Below are positions 47,401 through 55,351 of a stretch of DNA of 64,000 nucleotides, piece by piece; the first letter of the stretch is position 1; the number at the start of each line of letters is the position of its first letter. The notes under the pieces were generated by a model. The model was not told the origin of the DNA and ran no database searches. It was given only the letters and a program-made list of their open reading frames with translations. The position numbers were made by a program, and so were the translations under genes. The DNA is from Alloascoidea africana. Lineage: Eukaryota > Ascomycota > Alloascoideomycetes > Alloascoideales > Alloascoideaceae. Where the stretch lies: the NCBI GenBank assembly GCA_030581615.1, contig JAKTTT010000072.1:1-64000 (forward strand), written 5' to 3'.

Positions 47401-47467
47401 AGTCGGGGACTTGAATATATGGCTCTGGTTTTCTCGGTGTGGTTACACTATCCTCAGTAGTGGGCAT
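44462..47467 (-). CDS. FUN30: SNF2-family chromatin remodeller Fun30
   Basis: ATP-dependent nucleosome remodeller of 1001 residues, the Fun30/Etl1/SMARCAD1 type, acting in heterochromatin silencing and DNA-end resection. The N-terminal 130 residues are disordered, followed by a CUE-like ubiquitin-binding motif (RLKEMFPGVSENLVVSALR, about residues 134-152). The SNF2 core begins with the ATP-binding block ILADEMGLGKTCQVIAFL, then YDEGHMLKN (DEAH-box equivalent) and LLTGTPLQNNLKEL. The helicase C lobe has RILIFSQFTQVLDLL, FLLSTKAGGFGINL and EDRAHRVGQTREV. Length and order match S. cerevisiae Fun30 (1131), with a somewhat shorter N terminus. The ATG at 47467 is the only good start. It converges with the pyrophosphatase homologue and diverges from ESF2. 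Confidence 0.95.
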   Translation of the reverse strand: MPTTEDSVTTPRKPEPYIQVPDSSPGALLSSPVTGNFLGLSAMDTSSDDHTNSTTPSSITTNGSMTSHDNKRGFENLSSDLMAKFGYSGPNPKIQRGPSGPIRGPSTGSGLDSGHGSGGTIGTHRNHLSANAQRLKEMFPGVSENLVVSALRIKVNFDDAAAYLRSRFKRNLISLPSSSSLLSSTSSSTSFGSANSRITTPPTAQNLVSTSKVNIAKPKLSIAQKFGTKTVRTSEPTAEAKPRRRLVKGNRSTTTLPDLGHKVIALSDEEPEAIDQETDESDDDQSYDNSEEYAFDLRVLEFLNTASKRDIADIASCTNEVADQIVSKRPFKSLNSARNVGMPEDAKKKGRNRKLAGAKVVDACSSTLLGYEAIDSLIKKCNELGTEVSSAIKKWGINVRGLQGEIEAVDVDFHDSVPPSDKSGEDDEEEGLIATSVKRKFPGGYFAEKPSMLADDLTLNNYQQVGINWLNLLYKKGLSCILADEMGLGKTCQVIAFLAHLREVGIEGPHLIVVPSSTLENWLREFKKFCPSLIVEPYYGNQTERSDLRIALSDAHFNVLVTTYNLATGGKYDMGFLKSIKFNCCVYDEGHMLKNSESERYTKLMKLKAQFRLLLTGTPLQNNLKELISLLAFILPAIFKEKKEDLQGIFKQKAKTTDDNSNYNPLLSQQRITSAKTMMAPFILRRRKDQVLQHLPPKTRTIEYCDLLPSQKVLYEAELKAGRESIQKRKDGISFKKGDKTSNNVMMQLRKAAIHPLLFRKHYGTDLLHKMAKDIMREDAYMDANRQYIFEDMEVMSDYELHLLCLKFKSIEKYALQNEEWMESGKVAKLKEMLPGMVRNKDRILIFSQFTQVLDLLEPVLSTMNMSFLRLDGQTDVQSRQDMIDQFYEDESISVFLLSTKAGGFGINLACANVVIIFDQSFNPHDDKQAEDRAHRVGQTREVRVVRLVTKNSIEENILSLANNKLALDQSVGGSADADSGPGDDKEERNVTLVAKMLFGK

Positions 47468-47948
47468 ATACTTTGTGTTTAGTTTTGAATTAAATCTACT
47501 CTGCTAAGTTTATCCAATGATTGGGCTTTCGAAAAGGTTTGATGATTTGGTTGTTTTTTTCCTTTCCTTCCTCAGAGAATGGATAAACGGAGAGCCAATT
47601 CGCGGGAATCAGAGATGGGAAAGAAAGAAGAAAAGCGTGAGAGTGAAGGTGAAAAATAAAAGTTTTGGCGTTTTTTTTTCAGCAAGAGCTTTGTTACGCG
47701 TCCTTTTCTTTTTTAACTTTATAGGGAAAGAACAACGACAAAGACAGCAGCATATTAAAGAAAAGTATATTTATCTGGAAACTTCTATACAACTATAATT
47801 GGTTTATTAATTGCAAACTAATAAGCTGCTTGACAGGTTTTTCTCTTTCCCGCGTTCCTGTTCAACGATGAGATTGAAGGCAGGGTAATCAGGGTCTTCA
47901 AATTAGAACCCGAACAGAAAAAAAGATTGAAAAAGATTGAAAACCACA
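47468..47948. other. shared promoter of FUN30 and ESF2
   Basis: This 0.48-kb stretch separates two divergent genes. It includes a purine-rich strand around 47620-47760 and no gene-like frame. No defined factor site is claimed. Confidence 0.55.
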
Positions 47949-48995
47949 ATGAAAAGGCAACGAGAAGCTCGGTTTTTTCCCGAAGAAAGCTCAGGTTCGG
48001 GTTCGGAGGAAGAGGTTGCTGATGATGGCGGTGATTCAGAGCAAGAGTCAAAGACGACCATGAAACGGGCGTCGCTTAAACGTTCTGATCCTTTTGGTCT
48101 GCGAAGCGATGATGATGACGACTTTGCTTCAGACGACGATGACGATTACGAAGATGCAATAGAAGAAACGGGGAAGACATCTATTAAACGACAAAGGCTT
48201 GACTCTATCTCTGTCTCATCAGAAGATGAGCAGGAAGAGCTGGAGGACGACTCCCAGCCCACAGAGAAAAAAAATTCTAAAGTAAAAGCTTCCAAGAAAA
48301 AGCTGAAACCTCTAACTCTAAAAGATCTTGAAAAGGCTCAAAAACGGATAAAAAAATCCGGTGTTGTTTATATCTCACGGGTTCCACCTTATATGAAGCC
48401 ACAGGCAATGAGGAAAATCCTATCACAATTTGGAGAGGTGAACAGAATATTCTTGGCCCCAGAGGATTCAAAGACATACAACAGGAGGATCAAGTCTGGC
48501 GGAAACAGAAAAAAAAGTTTCACTGAGGGCTGGGCAGAGTTCAAAAACAAAAAGTATGCAAAAATCGCAGCTGAAACGCTGAATGGGAACATAATTGGGG
48601 GGAAAAAAAGTTCCTTCTACCACGATGACATTATGAATATCAAGTACCTACCAAAATTCAAGTGGGATAACCTGACTGAACAAATTGCTATTGAGAATCA
48701 GGCAAGACAATCTAAAATGAGAGCAGAAATAGCTCAGGCTACAAGAGAAAACAAGGCTTTCATCGAAAATGTGGAAAAGTCAAAGGCCATACACGCCATA
48801 CGGGAAAAGAGAAAGAAGAAAGCGGAGAAGCTGGATAAAGAATCGAAGCAAAACGAGCAGAAGAGTGAAGAAGCTGTTGAAGTTCGGAGAACTTTCCAAC
48901 AGCGTAAAGTTGCATCTACAAGAGCATCGGCACCAGAAACTGAAAAGAAGGCAATAGACTCCAAACTGGAAGGTATTCTTGATCAAATATTTTAA
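47949..48995 (+). CDS. ESF2: ribosome biogenesis factor Esf2 (ABT1 family)
   Basis: Nucleolar protein of 348 residues needed for early pre-18S rRNA cleavage as part of the SSU processome; it stimulates the helicase Dbp8 in S. cerevisiae. The N-terminal 120 residues are acidic with DDDDD runs and basic KRP-type stretches. The RRM-like domain spans about residues 135-260: GVVYISRVPPYMKPQAMRKI, SQFGEVNRIFL, then FTEGWAEFKNKKYAKIAA. The ABT1 signature FYHDDIMNIKYLPKFKWDNL follows. The C terminus is a long charged coiled coil (EKRKKKAEKLDKESKQNEQ). The ATG at 47949 is the first in frame. Its stop lies 53 bp from that of the convergent DSS1 gene. Confidence 0.94.
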   Translation: MKRQREARFFPEESSGSGSEEEVADDGGDSEQESKTTMKRASLKRSDPFGLRSDDDDDFASDDDDDYEDAIEETGKTSIKRQRLDSISVSSEDEQEELEDDSQPTEKKNSKVKASKKKLKPLTLKDLEKAQKRIKKSGVVYISRVPPYMKPQAMRKILSQFGEVNRIFLAPEDSKTYNRRIKSGGNRKKSFTEGWAEFKNKKYAKIAAETLNGNIIGGKKSSFYHDDIMNIKYLPKFKWDNLTEQIAIENQARQSKMRAEIAQATRENKAFIENVEKSKAIHAIREKRKKKAEKLDKESKQNEQKSEEAVEVRRTFQQRKVASTRASAPETEKKAIDSKLEGILDQIF

Positions 48996-49048
48996 GATCT
49001 TAGTAATTTGTATGTACAATTTCCTTTGGAGAAATGCTTCCCCAGTAA

Positions 49049-51999
49049 TTAAACAGCTATATACAATTTGCAATCTGTGAAATCAATAGAAACCACTTTA
49101 GAAGCCTCTACAAATTCTCCCACTTTGAAAGAAACGCCCAAGTCATTCTGTAGCCAAGCAACAGTCCCCCAATCGACCAGTTCAACCCTTTGGTATCCAT
49201 TCAAAAGAGTAGAATCCGAAACCAAACACCTTAATTTTATCTCATTGTCATTTTTGTCGATAGTTCGCTTCAGCTCTTTGAGCACCCAGAAGGAGTTTGA
49301 GGCTCTTTCAATCCTCTTTATATTGCCCATTCGCGACGTCAAGTGGCTCAGAACAACCAAGAGTTGCTGCTTCGTAAACGTAGGACTCTTGTTGAGAAGA
49401 ACAGATTGGTACTGCCAATGGCTAACAACATCTACAAACCGTCGCAATGGGGATGTACAGGTCATGTAGGAAGGAACCCCTAGAAGAGCGTGTGGATCAG
49501 GCTTTAGGGAATAATAGGCTGAGGATATCAAGTTAAACATTGCGCTTGAACCTTCATCTAACTTGCCATTTGCATCTCTTTTGGTCAGAATCATATCAAA
49601 AGCATTTAGGCCGTTCTTACCCAAAGTAGCCAATGGAATAGGTTGCAGACTTCGATATATTCCGGGGATCCCTCGGGTAGTGAAAACATTTGAGTTGACA
49701 ACGTTTGCAAGAATCATTAGCTCAGACACCAAATCTTGAGACTTGCCCTGTCGCTGCCTTTTTAAAATAACAGATCCCCGCTCAACAGGAGCGCTATCTT
49801 TTCGATCAAATATTCTCTCGTAGTCTAGTTTATGCTCAAACCCAATGCGCGGAGTGTTGTTAGAGATCATAACGGCACCGTTTTTAATTCTAAAGCGTTT
49901 AAACGCCATTGAAACCCTGTACAAATCCTCTAAATCTTTCTTCAAAGGCTCTCCATTGTCTTTTTCTAAGACGGAGTCGACATGGTCATATGTAATTTTG
50001 TGAAAGTTTTTCACAAGTCCAGCTGATATTTTGGCATTACTTAAATCAAATGCTCTTTCAATATTGGCTTCCATTGGATTAAAGGGAATAGAATATGACA
50101 TACATCTGGTTTCTTGTCCGTTAATCCCCAGGCCCGCCATAGACACCAAAGCCTTGGGGAACATTGGTAGAGATGTATCTGGTAGATATATTGTGGATGC
50201 CCGGCCAAAAGCAATCCTCGAAACCATCATGTCAGGAGTGATAAATGAGGCAGGATCTGCAATGTGTATGTGAACTATCCACTTTGTTTCGGATATTCTT
50301 TCTATAGATACACCATCATCAATTTCCTCTGCTGTTTTATCATCAATACAAAAGACATCAAGGTCTCCAAAATTCACTCTGACATTCTGTAAAGAATCGC
50401 TCGGCTCAAAAGGTTCCATAGCGCCATAGTAGCTTTGCTCGAGGTCTGCCCTTTGTGACATGCCAGTATTTGGCATCCCTAGTTGTCTTTCATAAAACCG
50501 AATGCATAGATCATCGGGAAGATACCCAATATCAACCAGCAATTGTCTTGCCGAGTCCCTTGTTATGTCTTTTGTAGCAAATCCAGGTAGCTGCCTCAAC
50601 AACTTTACTACTAGAGACACTGCCATTTCAGAATTATCCAAATTTCCTGCTGCATAATCCTGAATTAGACGTAGAAAGTTGTGGTAGTAAGGCTTGATGG
50701 GTACCGGCTTGCTATCAGAATTGTTTGTCCTGCTACGTAAAACCTTGGAGATATGGGATACGAATGAAGCCACCTCTCCGGAATTATCCTTTCGGGTCAA
50801 CTTTAACAGCAAGGTGGTGGATCTCGCCTGTGGCAATTCCAGAGCTGTAACAGTTAGCGGGTTTCTTGGTCTAGCATCTAGAGCCCATAGTAGAGGTGTC
50901 TTTTTCAATGCTAGATACAGGCCAAAAAAGAGACTACCAGAGATTCGACTTTTTGCCCTGATTTCGCCAAACTCCTTCCCTAGAGCCGTAAAATCAGATC
51001 CACAAACTTCAGTTATAATATCCGTCACTTTGGCCAAAGCATCTGGTGCCTCTGAACGTTGGCTGTCCCAGAGCAACTCTTCAAGACTAAGTTTGTTGAT
51101 AACTTCCACAAGCTCGAAAATAGAAAGGCTCACGGGCCCGTTCCAGGAGTTGATGCATCGGTGGATTATCTCCAGTTTTCTTGTCAGCGTGGGAACTTCA
51201 CTCCATGCCTCGAGAAGCAGATCGCGAACAGGGTTGCAGAGGCTCGATCTTACGCTATCAGAGACCACATAATGGGTGTCATCGCTTTCTTCTGTTGACT
51301 TTGCATCCATTCCCCTGATATCAGTTCCGATACTCCTCCTAGACACCCCTATGGGCTCTTCTCCAGGCAGAACCATCTCTTTCCTTATGACCCCTTTAAC
51401 AATCTCAGGCTCAAAAAACCTCGGTATCTTTATCCTTATCCGTGCCTTTGGAACAAATGCAACTTGCCCGGAAACAGTCACCAATGTAAACCGGTGGTCA
51501 TTGCTGTCCCGTGCACCCTCCACCACAATCGCCAGTTCCATCTGTGACATTTTTGAGTGATAGTCAACCAGATCTCCGATTTGCAGCTCGCGTAGGTAGT
51601 CATCTATAGCGAAATTTGGGCTTGAATTCGCATATGAAATGGTTGGTCTGCGAGCTTGACGTTTCGATCTTGATCTATCTATTTGACCTTCTATCATATC
51701 ATTTTTCTTTTTCATTTCTCGTCTTTCGTTCATCGAAGCAATAATCTCATCCAGACTTTTCACTTCTGAAGGTTTCAATTCACTAGATCATCAAGTCTTA
51801 GCAACTTAGTTCTTTCCATATTTCGCAAACAATAATCCTACCCTAGATTAAGCTTTTCTTCACTTTCAATGGGCTTCTTCACACCTGAAAGCGAGCTTTG
51901 AAAGCGCCGAAGCACCCAAAGCCGCCACTTTGAAACTGAGACTGCATCAATGGCTCCTCTCTTTGCTATCGTAAAGCCATGTTGTTTCCAAATGAGCAT
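49049..51999 (-). CDS. DSS1: mitochondrial 3'-5' exoribonuclease Dss1 (RNB family)
   Basis: Exonuclease subunit of the mitochondrial degradosome, with the helicase Suv3. Exons 51842-51999 and 49049-51782 give 963 residues, matching S. cerevisiae Dss1 (969). The 59-nt intron has donor GTAGGA and acceptor TCTAG. Exon 1 encodes a basic, hydroxylated, Trp-containing N terminus (MLIWKQHGFTIAKRGAIDAV, then WRLWVLRRFQSSLSG), a credible matrix-targeting peptide that exon 2 alone lacks. The RNB domain begins near residue 530 with FCIDDKTAEEIDDGVSI, the metal-binding aspartates, then VHIHIADPASFITPDMM and SIPFNPMEANIERAFDLSNA. TCTSPLRRFVDVVSHWQ supplies the late RNB motif. The ATG at 51999 lies only about 60 bp from the tail of a LINE fragment, so the promoter has been altered or replaced there. 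Confidence 0.93.
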
Positions 52000-52060
52000 T
52001 CTTGAAAACAAAAGAAAAAGGGAAGATGACGGTAACAACTGCACTTTTCCAGTCAAAACA

Positions 52061-52750
52061 TTTTTTTTTTCTTATTATCGTTTGTATTACAACACTAGGC
52101 TATTTAGACTTAACAACCGTACTCCTTTTGCTCGTCCGAAAGGGGGGCTCTGAAACTTTAGGGAGCCTGAACTTTGTTCGCTTTATATCTGCTTTCCTGC
52201 CTTCGTCTGGGGGAAGAAAAATGAAGTAACCTACAAGATGGCCCGCGCCTGACTCTTGCGTCGCAACTAATCCGCTAATGATTCAGCTCACATTAGCTGA
52301 TTAAGTGTTTGGGTTGCCCGCTCCATACCCTCTCCTGTAGAAGTCTACAAGCGTGGGTAGGTTCTCCTTGTTGAGCATTTCTATTATGGACTGGATAAGA
52401 TCCAACCCGCTTTCTTTCCTCTCTTCTGCCCATAATGGGCATTCCATGACCTCGTGGTCATAGCTGGGAGCTTGGTGCCCACATGAGCACTCTACGTCCT
52501 CTGGAGAGAGGAATTTCTTAAGTTTGTAGTCGATTATGCCCATGATTCTTTGGCGTATCTTTGGCATACTTTTTTCCACATGTGTGGCGAACTCTTGATC
52601 CGTGTATCCCAGTTTGTACACGTCCCCTATTTGCCCGCCCCTCCAAACCTCCTTTCCAAACCTCCAACTTCTGAGTGATAGCTTCACGACTCCTGCGACA
52701 CCCCTGTTCGTCGATGCAGTCGCGCAGATTGTGCAGTGTAGACTCCACAA
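52061..52750 (-). mobile_element. LINE (non-LTR retrotransposon) 3' fragment with poly(A) tail
   Basis: Read on the minus strand, this is the 3' end of a LINE. The frame 52750-52301 encodes the end of ORF2, including the C-terminal zinc-knuckle-like motif CSCGHQAPSYDHEVMECPLW, typical of L1-related LINEs. An overlapping frame (TLHNLRDCIDEQGCRRSREA) covers the segment just upstream, so at least one frameshift separates the two parts. The 3' untranslated region (52300-52071) follows and ends in a run of ten A on the minus strand (T at 52061-52070). The 5' end is not defined; no target-site duplication was found. The element is dead and 5'-truncated. Its tail touches the DSS1 upstream region. 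Confidence 0.8.
52073..52200 (-). repeat. 128-bp repeat, LINE 3' end, copy 1
   Basis: The last 128 bp of the LINE 3' untranslated region. It is repeated in opposite orientation at 54599-54726 with four mismatches over the whole length (about 97% identity). The pair forms a large inverted repeat around the PRP45-like locus. Confidence 0.92.
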
Positions 52751-52966
52751 TACACTTAGATGTCAGCTATTAGTATCACAGGATATGCATTTTTATACAC
52801 TCCTTATAACTCTCTTTTCATCCTAATCTACCCAAAAGTGCACGCGCTACGGCAGTTTGAAACCCGAATTTCCCCAATTTTTGACGATGTTCGCCCAAAC
52901 CCCGTGAAAGTAACGTGACGTTTGTCCAAATAAGGGAATTTACTTCAAAAAAACGCTAACATTTGA

Positions 52967-53018
52967 TACGTTGGCGCTGGTTCACGCCAGTTCATGCGGA
53001 ATCTTTTTGTATATTTGA
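52967..53018 (+). repeat. degenerate direct repeat, copy 1
   Basis: The segment around GTTCATGCGGAA and TTTTTGTATATTTGA recurs 294 bp downstream at 53261-53314, about 80-85% alike with a 2-nt gap. The origin is unknown; it could mark an old duplication or insertion. Confidence 0.7.
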
Positions 53019-53260
53019 CTAGAATTTGGCCTTCTTGTTGGGCGCCCAGGGGCGCGGACTCTTGATCCGTGGATTTGGAGAGTTGTGGTGGTTGTGGAGC
53101 TTTTTGTGATTCTTTTGCTGAGTTTTTGGTGGTGTAGGAAGTGGTGAAGATTGTGCGTGGAGGTGCGTTTGAGTGGCCGAAAAGGGAATGTTTTGGAAGT
53201 AGAAGTTCAACTATTCAAAGTTTATCAAATCCCAAAGCAGTATATTTTTACAATAGTCCG

Positions 53261-53314
53261 TACATTGACGCTGGTTGGCGCTAGTTCATGCGGAAACGAT
53301 TTTTGTATTTTTGA
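53261..53314 (+). repeat. degenerate direct repeat, copy 2
   Basis: Second copy of the repeat at 52967-53018, sharing GTTCATGCGGAA and TTTTTGTAT-TTTGA. It borders the AT-rich patch. Confidence 0.7.
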
Positions 53315-53461
53315 AGAAAAGAGTAATAAAGATGATTAATATGATAACTTAGTATAATTAAAAATGAAAGATAAGAATAATAGTGCTGATATTCAACCTA
53401 ATAGTAAATATAATGAGTAAATAGAGTAGTTATATAGCTATAGACCGATATCGCCCGAGTC

Positions 53462-54249
53462 CTAACATTGGTTATCATAATAACCGCGTTCTAACCTAAC
53501 TTTTTGAGAGAGCAGCTTGAGTCGCTCTTCTTTTTCTTGAGCTGCTCTCTCAAAAAGTTTTTGGGTCAAAACTGCCCGCTCTCTTACTTCTTCCTGAGAT
53601 GCGCGCTCAGCAAGGTATAAAGCTTCCGAAACTTGAGAATGTTTGTTGCTCAAGGTACTCTCTTTTAGTGCCCCACCATTCGCAGCAAGCCTCTTGTCCA
53701 AGGCTATAGTATATCCCTTTGGATTCTTCCAGTTTGACACCACAGGAGGAATATACCAGCTCTTTTGATCCCCAGCTGTGAGCTTCCTAGGTGGTGACCT
53801 TAGCACTGGGGCAGGAGGAGATGGAGGACCCCCAGGAACTTTTGTATGTCGAAATCGTGGTGGTTCCATTGGGTCCTCCTCAACGTCAACAATCTTTAAA
53901 ATCTTTTGTCTTTTCCCATCTCCCATTCCCATGCTCCTTGCTGAGTATCGTACATATGTTGCTTCATTGGGATTCTTTTTGGGAATGGTGGTTGGCTTAT
54001 TAGCATTAATTTTCTGCTGAACTATAAGTGCTAATGCCTCTTCGGTTTTCTGCTTTGTCTCAGCAACAAGGTCTGCAGATGGTCTTTCCAGTGCTAAGTC
54101 TGCGCTGCTTACTCGCTGCCGCAAAGGTACCAAGTCTCTGAAGGATGACTATATGATTCTTGACTGTGAGTGTCCTTGTCGAGCAATCGCATCGTATCGC
54201 AACTTACCCTCTGAATCTTGTTGAAGTCTACTAATCGTATCGCTCATTT
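53462..54249 (-). pseudogene. SNW/SKIP-domain (PRP45-like) gene with in-frame stop and short C terminus
   Basis: The SNW domain of the splicing factor Prp45/SKIP is plain: RYDAIARQGHSQSR, DLVPLRQRV, EDPMEPPRFRHTKVPGGPPSPPAP and the signature SNWKNPKGYTIALDKRLA. The frame begins with ATG at 54249 (MSDTISRLQQDSEGKL), then meets TAG at 54153-54151, between SRII and SSFRDL, where related proteins continue. Nothing but this one stop breaks the frame over 260 codons. No splice choice I tried removes it and keeps the SNW frame. The C terminus stops at LSQKVRLERGYYDNQC, over 100 residues short of S. cerevisiae Prp45 (379). The copy lies between two LINE remnants. It may be a decaying duplicate, or the only copy with read-through or a sequence error. 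Confidence 0.72.
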
Positions 54250-54898
54250 TTGTAGAAGAGTGACGTAATGTTCCAACCAGAAGGGGGAATATTAGCAAGT
54301 GGGTATATGGGTGTATGAATCAAGAAGGGAAAGAAATAGGCACGTGCCATACACGTGAGCGAGCAATAGACTAACAATTTTAATATCTTATTACTTCATC
54401 TAACTTTATCTAAATTTTTCAGAGTCAAGTGCTGCTTTCTTTTGTTTCTCGCTCACGTCCATCACACCCTCGCAAATGGAACTGTGAAACCCCGAGATGA
54501 TTCTGCCAAGAGGGCACCAACAAATTGGCTGTGCCAGTCTCCCGGCCTCGACCAACTTAAGGGCAATGTTTCCAGCAGGATGAATTACATGTGCAATTGC
54601 AGGAAAGCAGATATAAAGCGAAGAAAGTTTAGGCTCCCTAAAGTTTCAGAGCGCCCCTTTCGGACGAGTAAAAGGAGTACGGTTGTTAAGTCTAAATAGC
54701 CTAGTGTTGTAATACAAACGATAATACAAGAAAGTGGAACACTGCAGATTACTACTTTTACTTGTTCAGTCCAGTGAAAACAAACCATAATTACCCGTAG
54801 ACATTATTACACCTATATAACGTGTATTTTAACCATCTAAGAATCTTAACGAAAGCAATATTTCAGTGCTCGATCCTGGCGAGAACTAGCGATCATGA
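54250..54898. other. intergenic region with second LINE copy and possible splice signals
   Basis: It contains an E-box-like pair of CACGTG near 54341 and ACACGTGA near 54351. There is also a plausible GTGAGC donor (54355) with GACTAAC and TTTTTCAG acceptor ending at 54420. A plus-strand frame from about 54442 runs into the LINE copy at 54599. None of the possible products resembles a known protein. The right end is the 3' region of the GPI protein gene. Confidence 0.45.
54599..54726 (+). mobile_element. very short 5'-truncated LINE copy (3' end only)
   Basis: 128 bp match the 3' terminus of the LINE fragment at 52073-52200, with four mismatches, in the opposite orientation. The match ends at the same 3' point (CGATAATA) where the other copy's poly(A) begins; here an A-rich remnant (CAAGAAAG) follows. 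This is what a heavily 5'-truncated LINE insertion looks like. No clear target duplication was found. Confidence 0.8.
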
Positions 54899-55351
54899 TT
54901 ACAACAAGTAGGCAGCGAGAACAACGGCACCGGCAACAAATCCTGATACCGTTGAGCCTCTGGAACCAGCATTGGCACTGCTAATGGTGTCGTTGGTAGC
55001 GTTCTTGGCAGGTCCGGACTCCTTGGGGGTTGAGGATTCAGCAGGCTCGGACTCAGACTCAGCTGGTGTGTCCTTGGTAGGAGCTGGGGGAACACCGGTC
55101 GTGGTGATGACTGTTGGGACAGTGCAAGGACAGTCTGTGATGGTCAATGTGGTAGCATCAGTGACAGTGATGGTCTTGTTGTTAATAACAAGCTCAGTTG
55201 GTCCTGGGCAGTAAGTTGTGTACTCGGTAACAACGGTATCGACAGTGGTTGTGTAGGTCTTTGTGACATCTTCGTCAGTGTCATTGGCGTTTGAGACCTT
55301 GTAAGCCAAAGCAGAGCCAGAGAGTAGGGCAACAGCAGCAGTGTACTTCAT
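54899..55351 (-). CDS. small GPI-anchored cell-wall protein, Sed1/Spi1-like
   Basis: Secreted wall protein of 150 residues. Residues 1-16 are a signal peptide ([16 protein letters not shown]). The centre has the Sed1/Spi1-type block [20 protein letters not shown] followed by [18 protein letters not shown], with paired cysteines. A Ser/Pro/Glu-rich spacer follows ([16 protein letters not shown]). The end is a GPI signal ([19 protein letters not shown]) preceded by small residues suited to the omega site. N-glycosylation sequons are present (NDT, NKT, NAT, NDT). Codon use is biased as in abundant proteins. The LINE copy lies 170 bp beyond its stop. Confidence 0.87.
   Translation of the reverse strand: MKYTAAVALLSGSALAYKVSNANDTDEDVTKTYTTTVDTVVTEYTTYCPGPTELVINNKTITVTDATTLTITDCPCTVPTVITTTGVPPAPTKDTPAESESEPAESSTPKESGPAKNATNDTISSANAGSRGSTVSGFVAGAVVLAAYLL

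Larger units (their letters stand above)
52751..53461. other. disturbed intergenic stretch with degenerate direct repeat and AT-rich patch
   Basis: It lies between the LINE fragment and the PRP45-like frame. It holds two diverged copies of a 52-54 bp sequence (52967-53018 and 53261-53314), a G-rich segment between them, and a strongly AT-rich patch at about 53310-53440. The short frames across it do not resemble known proteins. Confidence 0.6.

Noticed and set aside
54151-54240. Intron that would remove the TAG in the PRP45-like frame (GTAAGT donor at GAGG/GTAAGT)
   Set aside because: The segment it would remove encodes the conserved RYDAIARQG block, and none of the downstream acceptors restores the SNW frame.
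54442-54699. 85-codon plus-strand frame near the second LINE copy
   Set aside because: It has no good start, runs into LINE sequence, and has no family resemblance. Nearby splice-like signals were noted but no convincing product results.
52073-54726. Terminal inverted repeats of a single DNA transposon
   Set aside because: The repeats end at a LINE 3' terminus, with poly(A) in one copy, and enclose a host gene instead of a transposase. No target duplication marks the outer edges.
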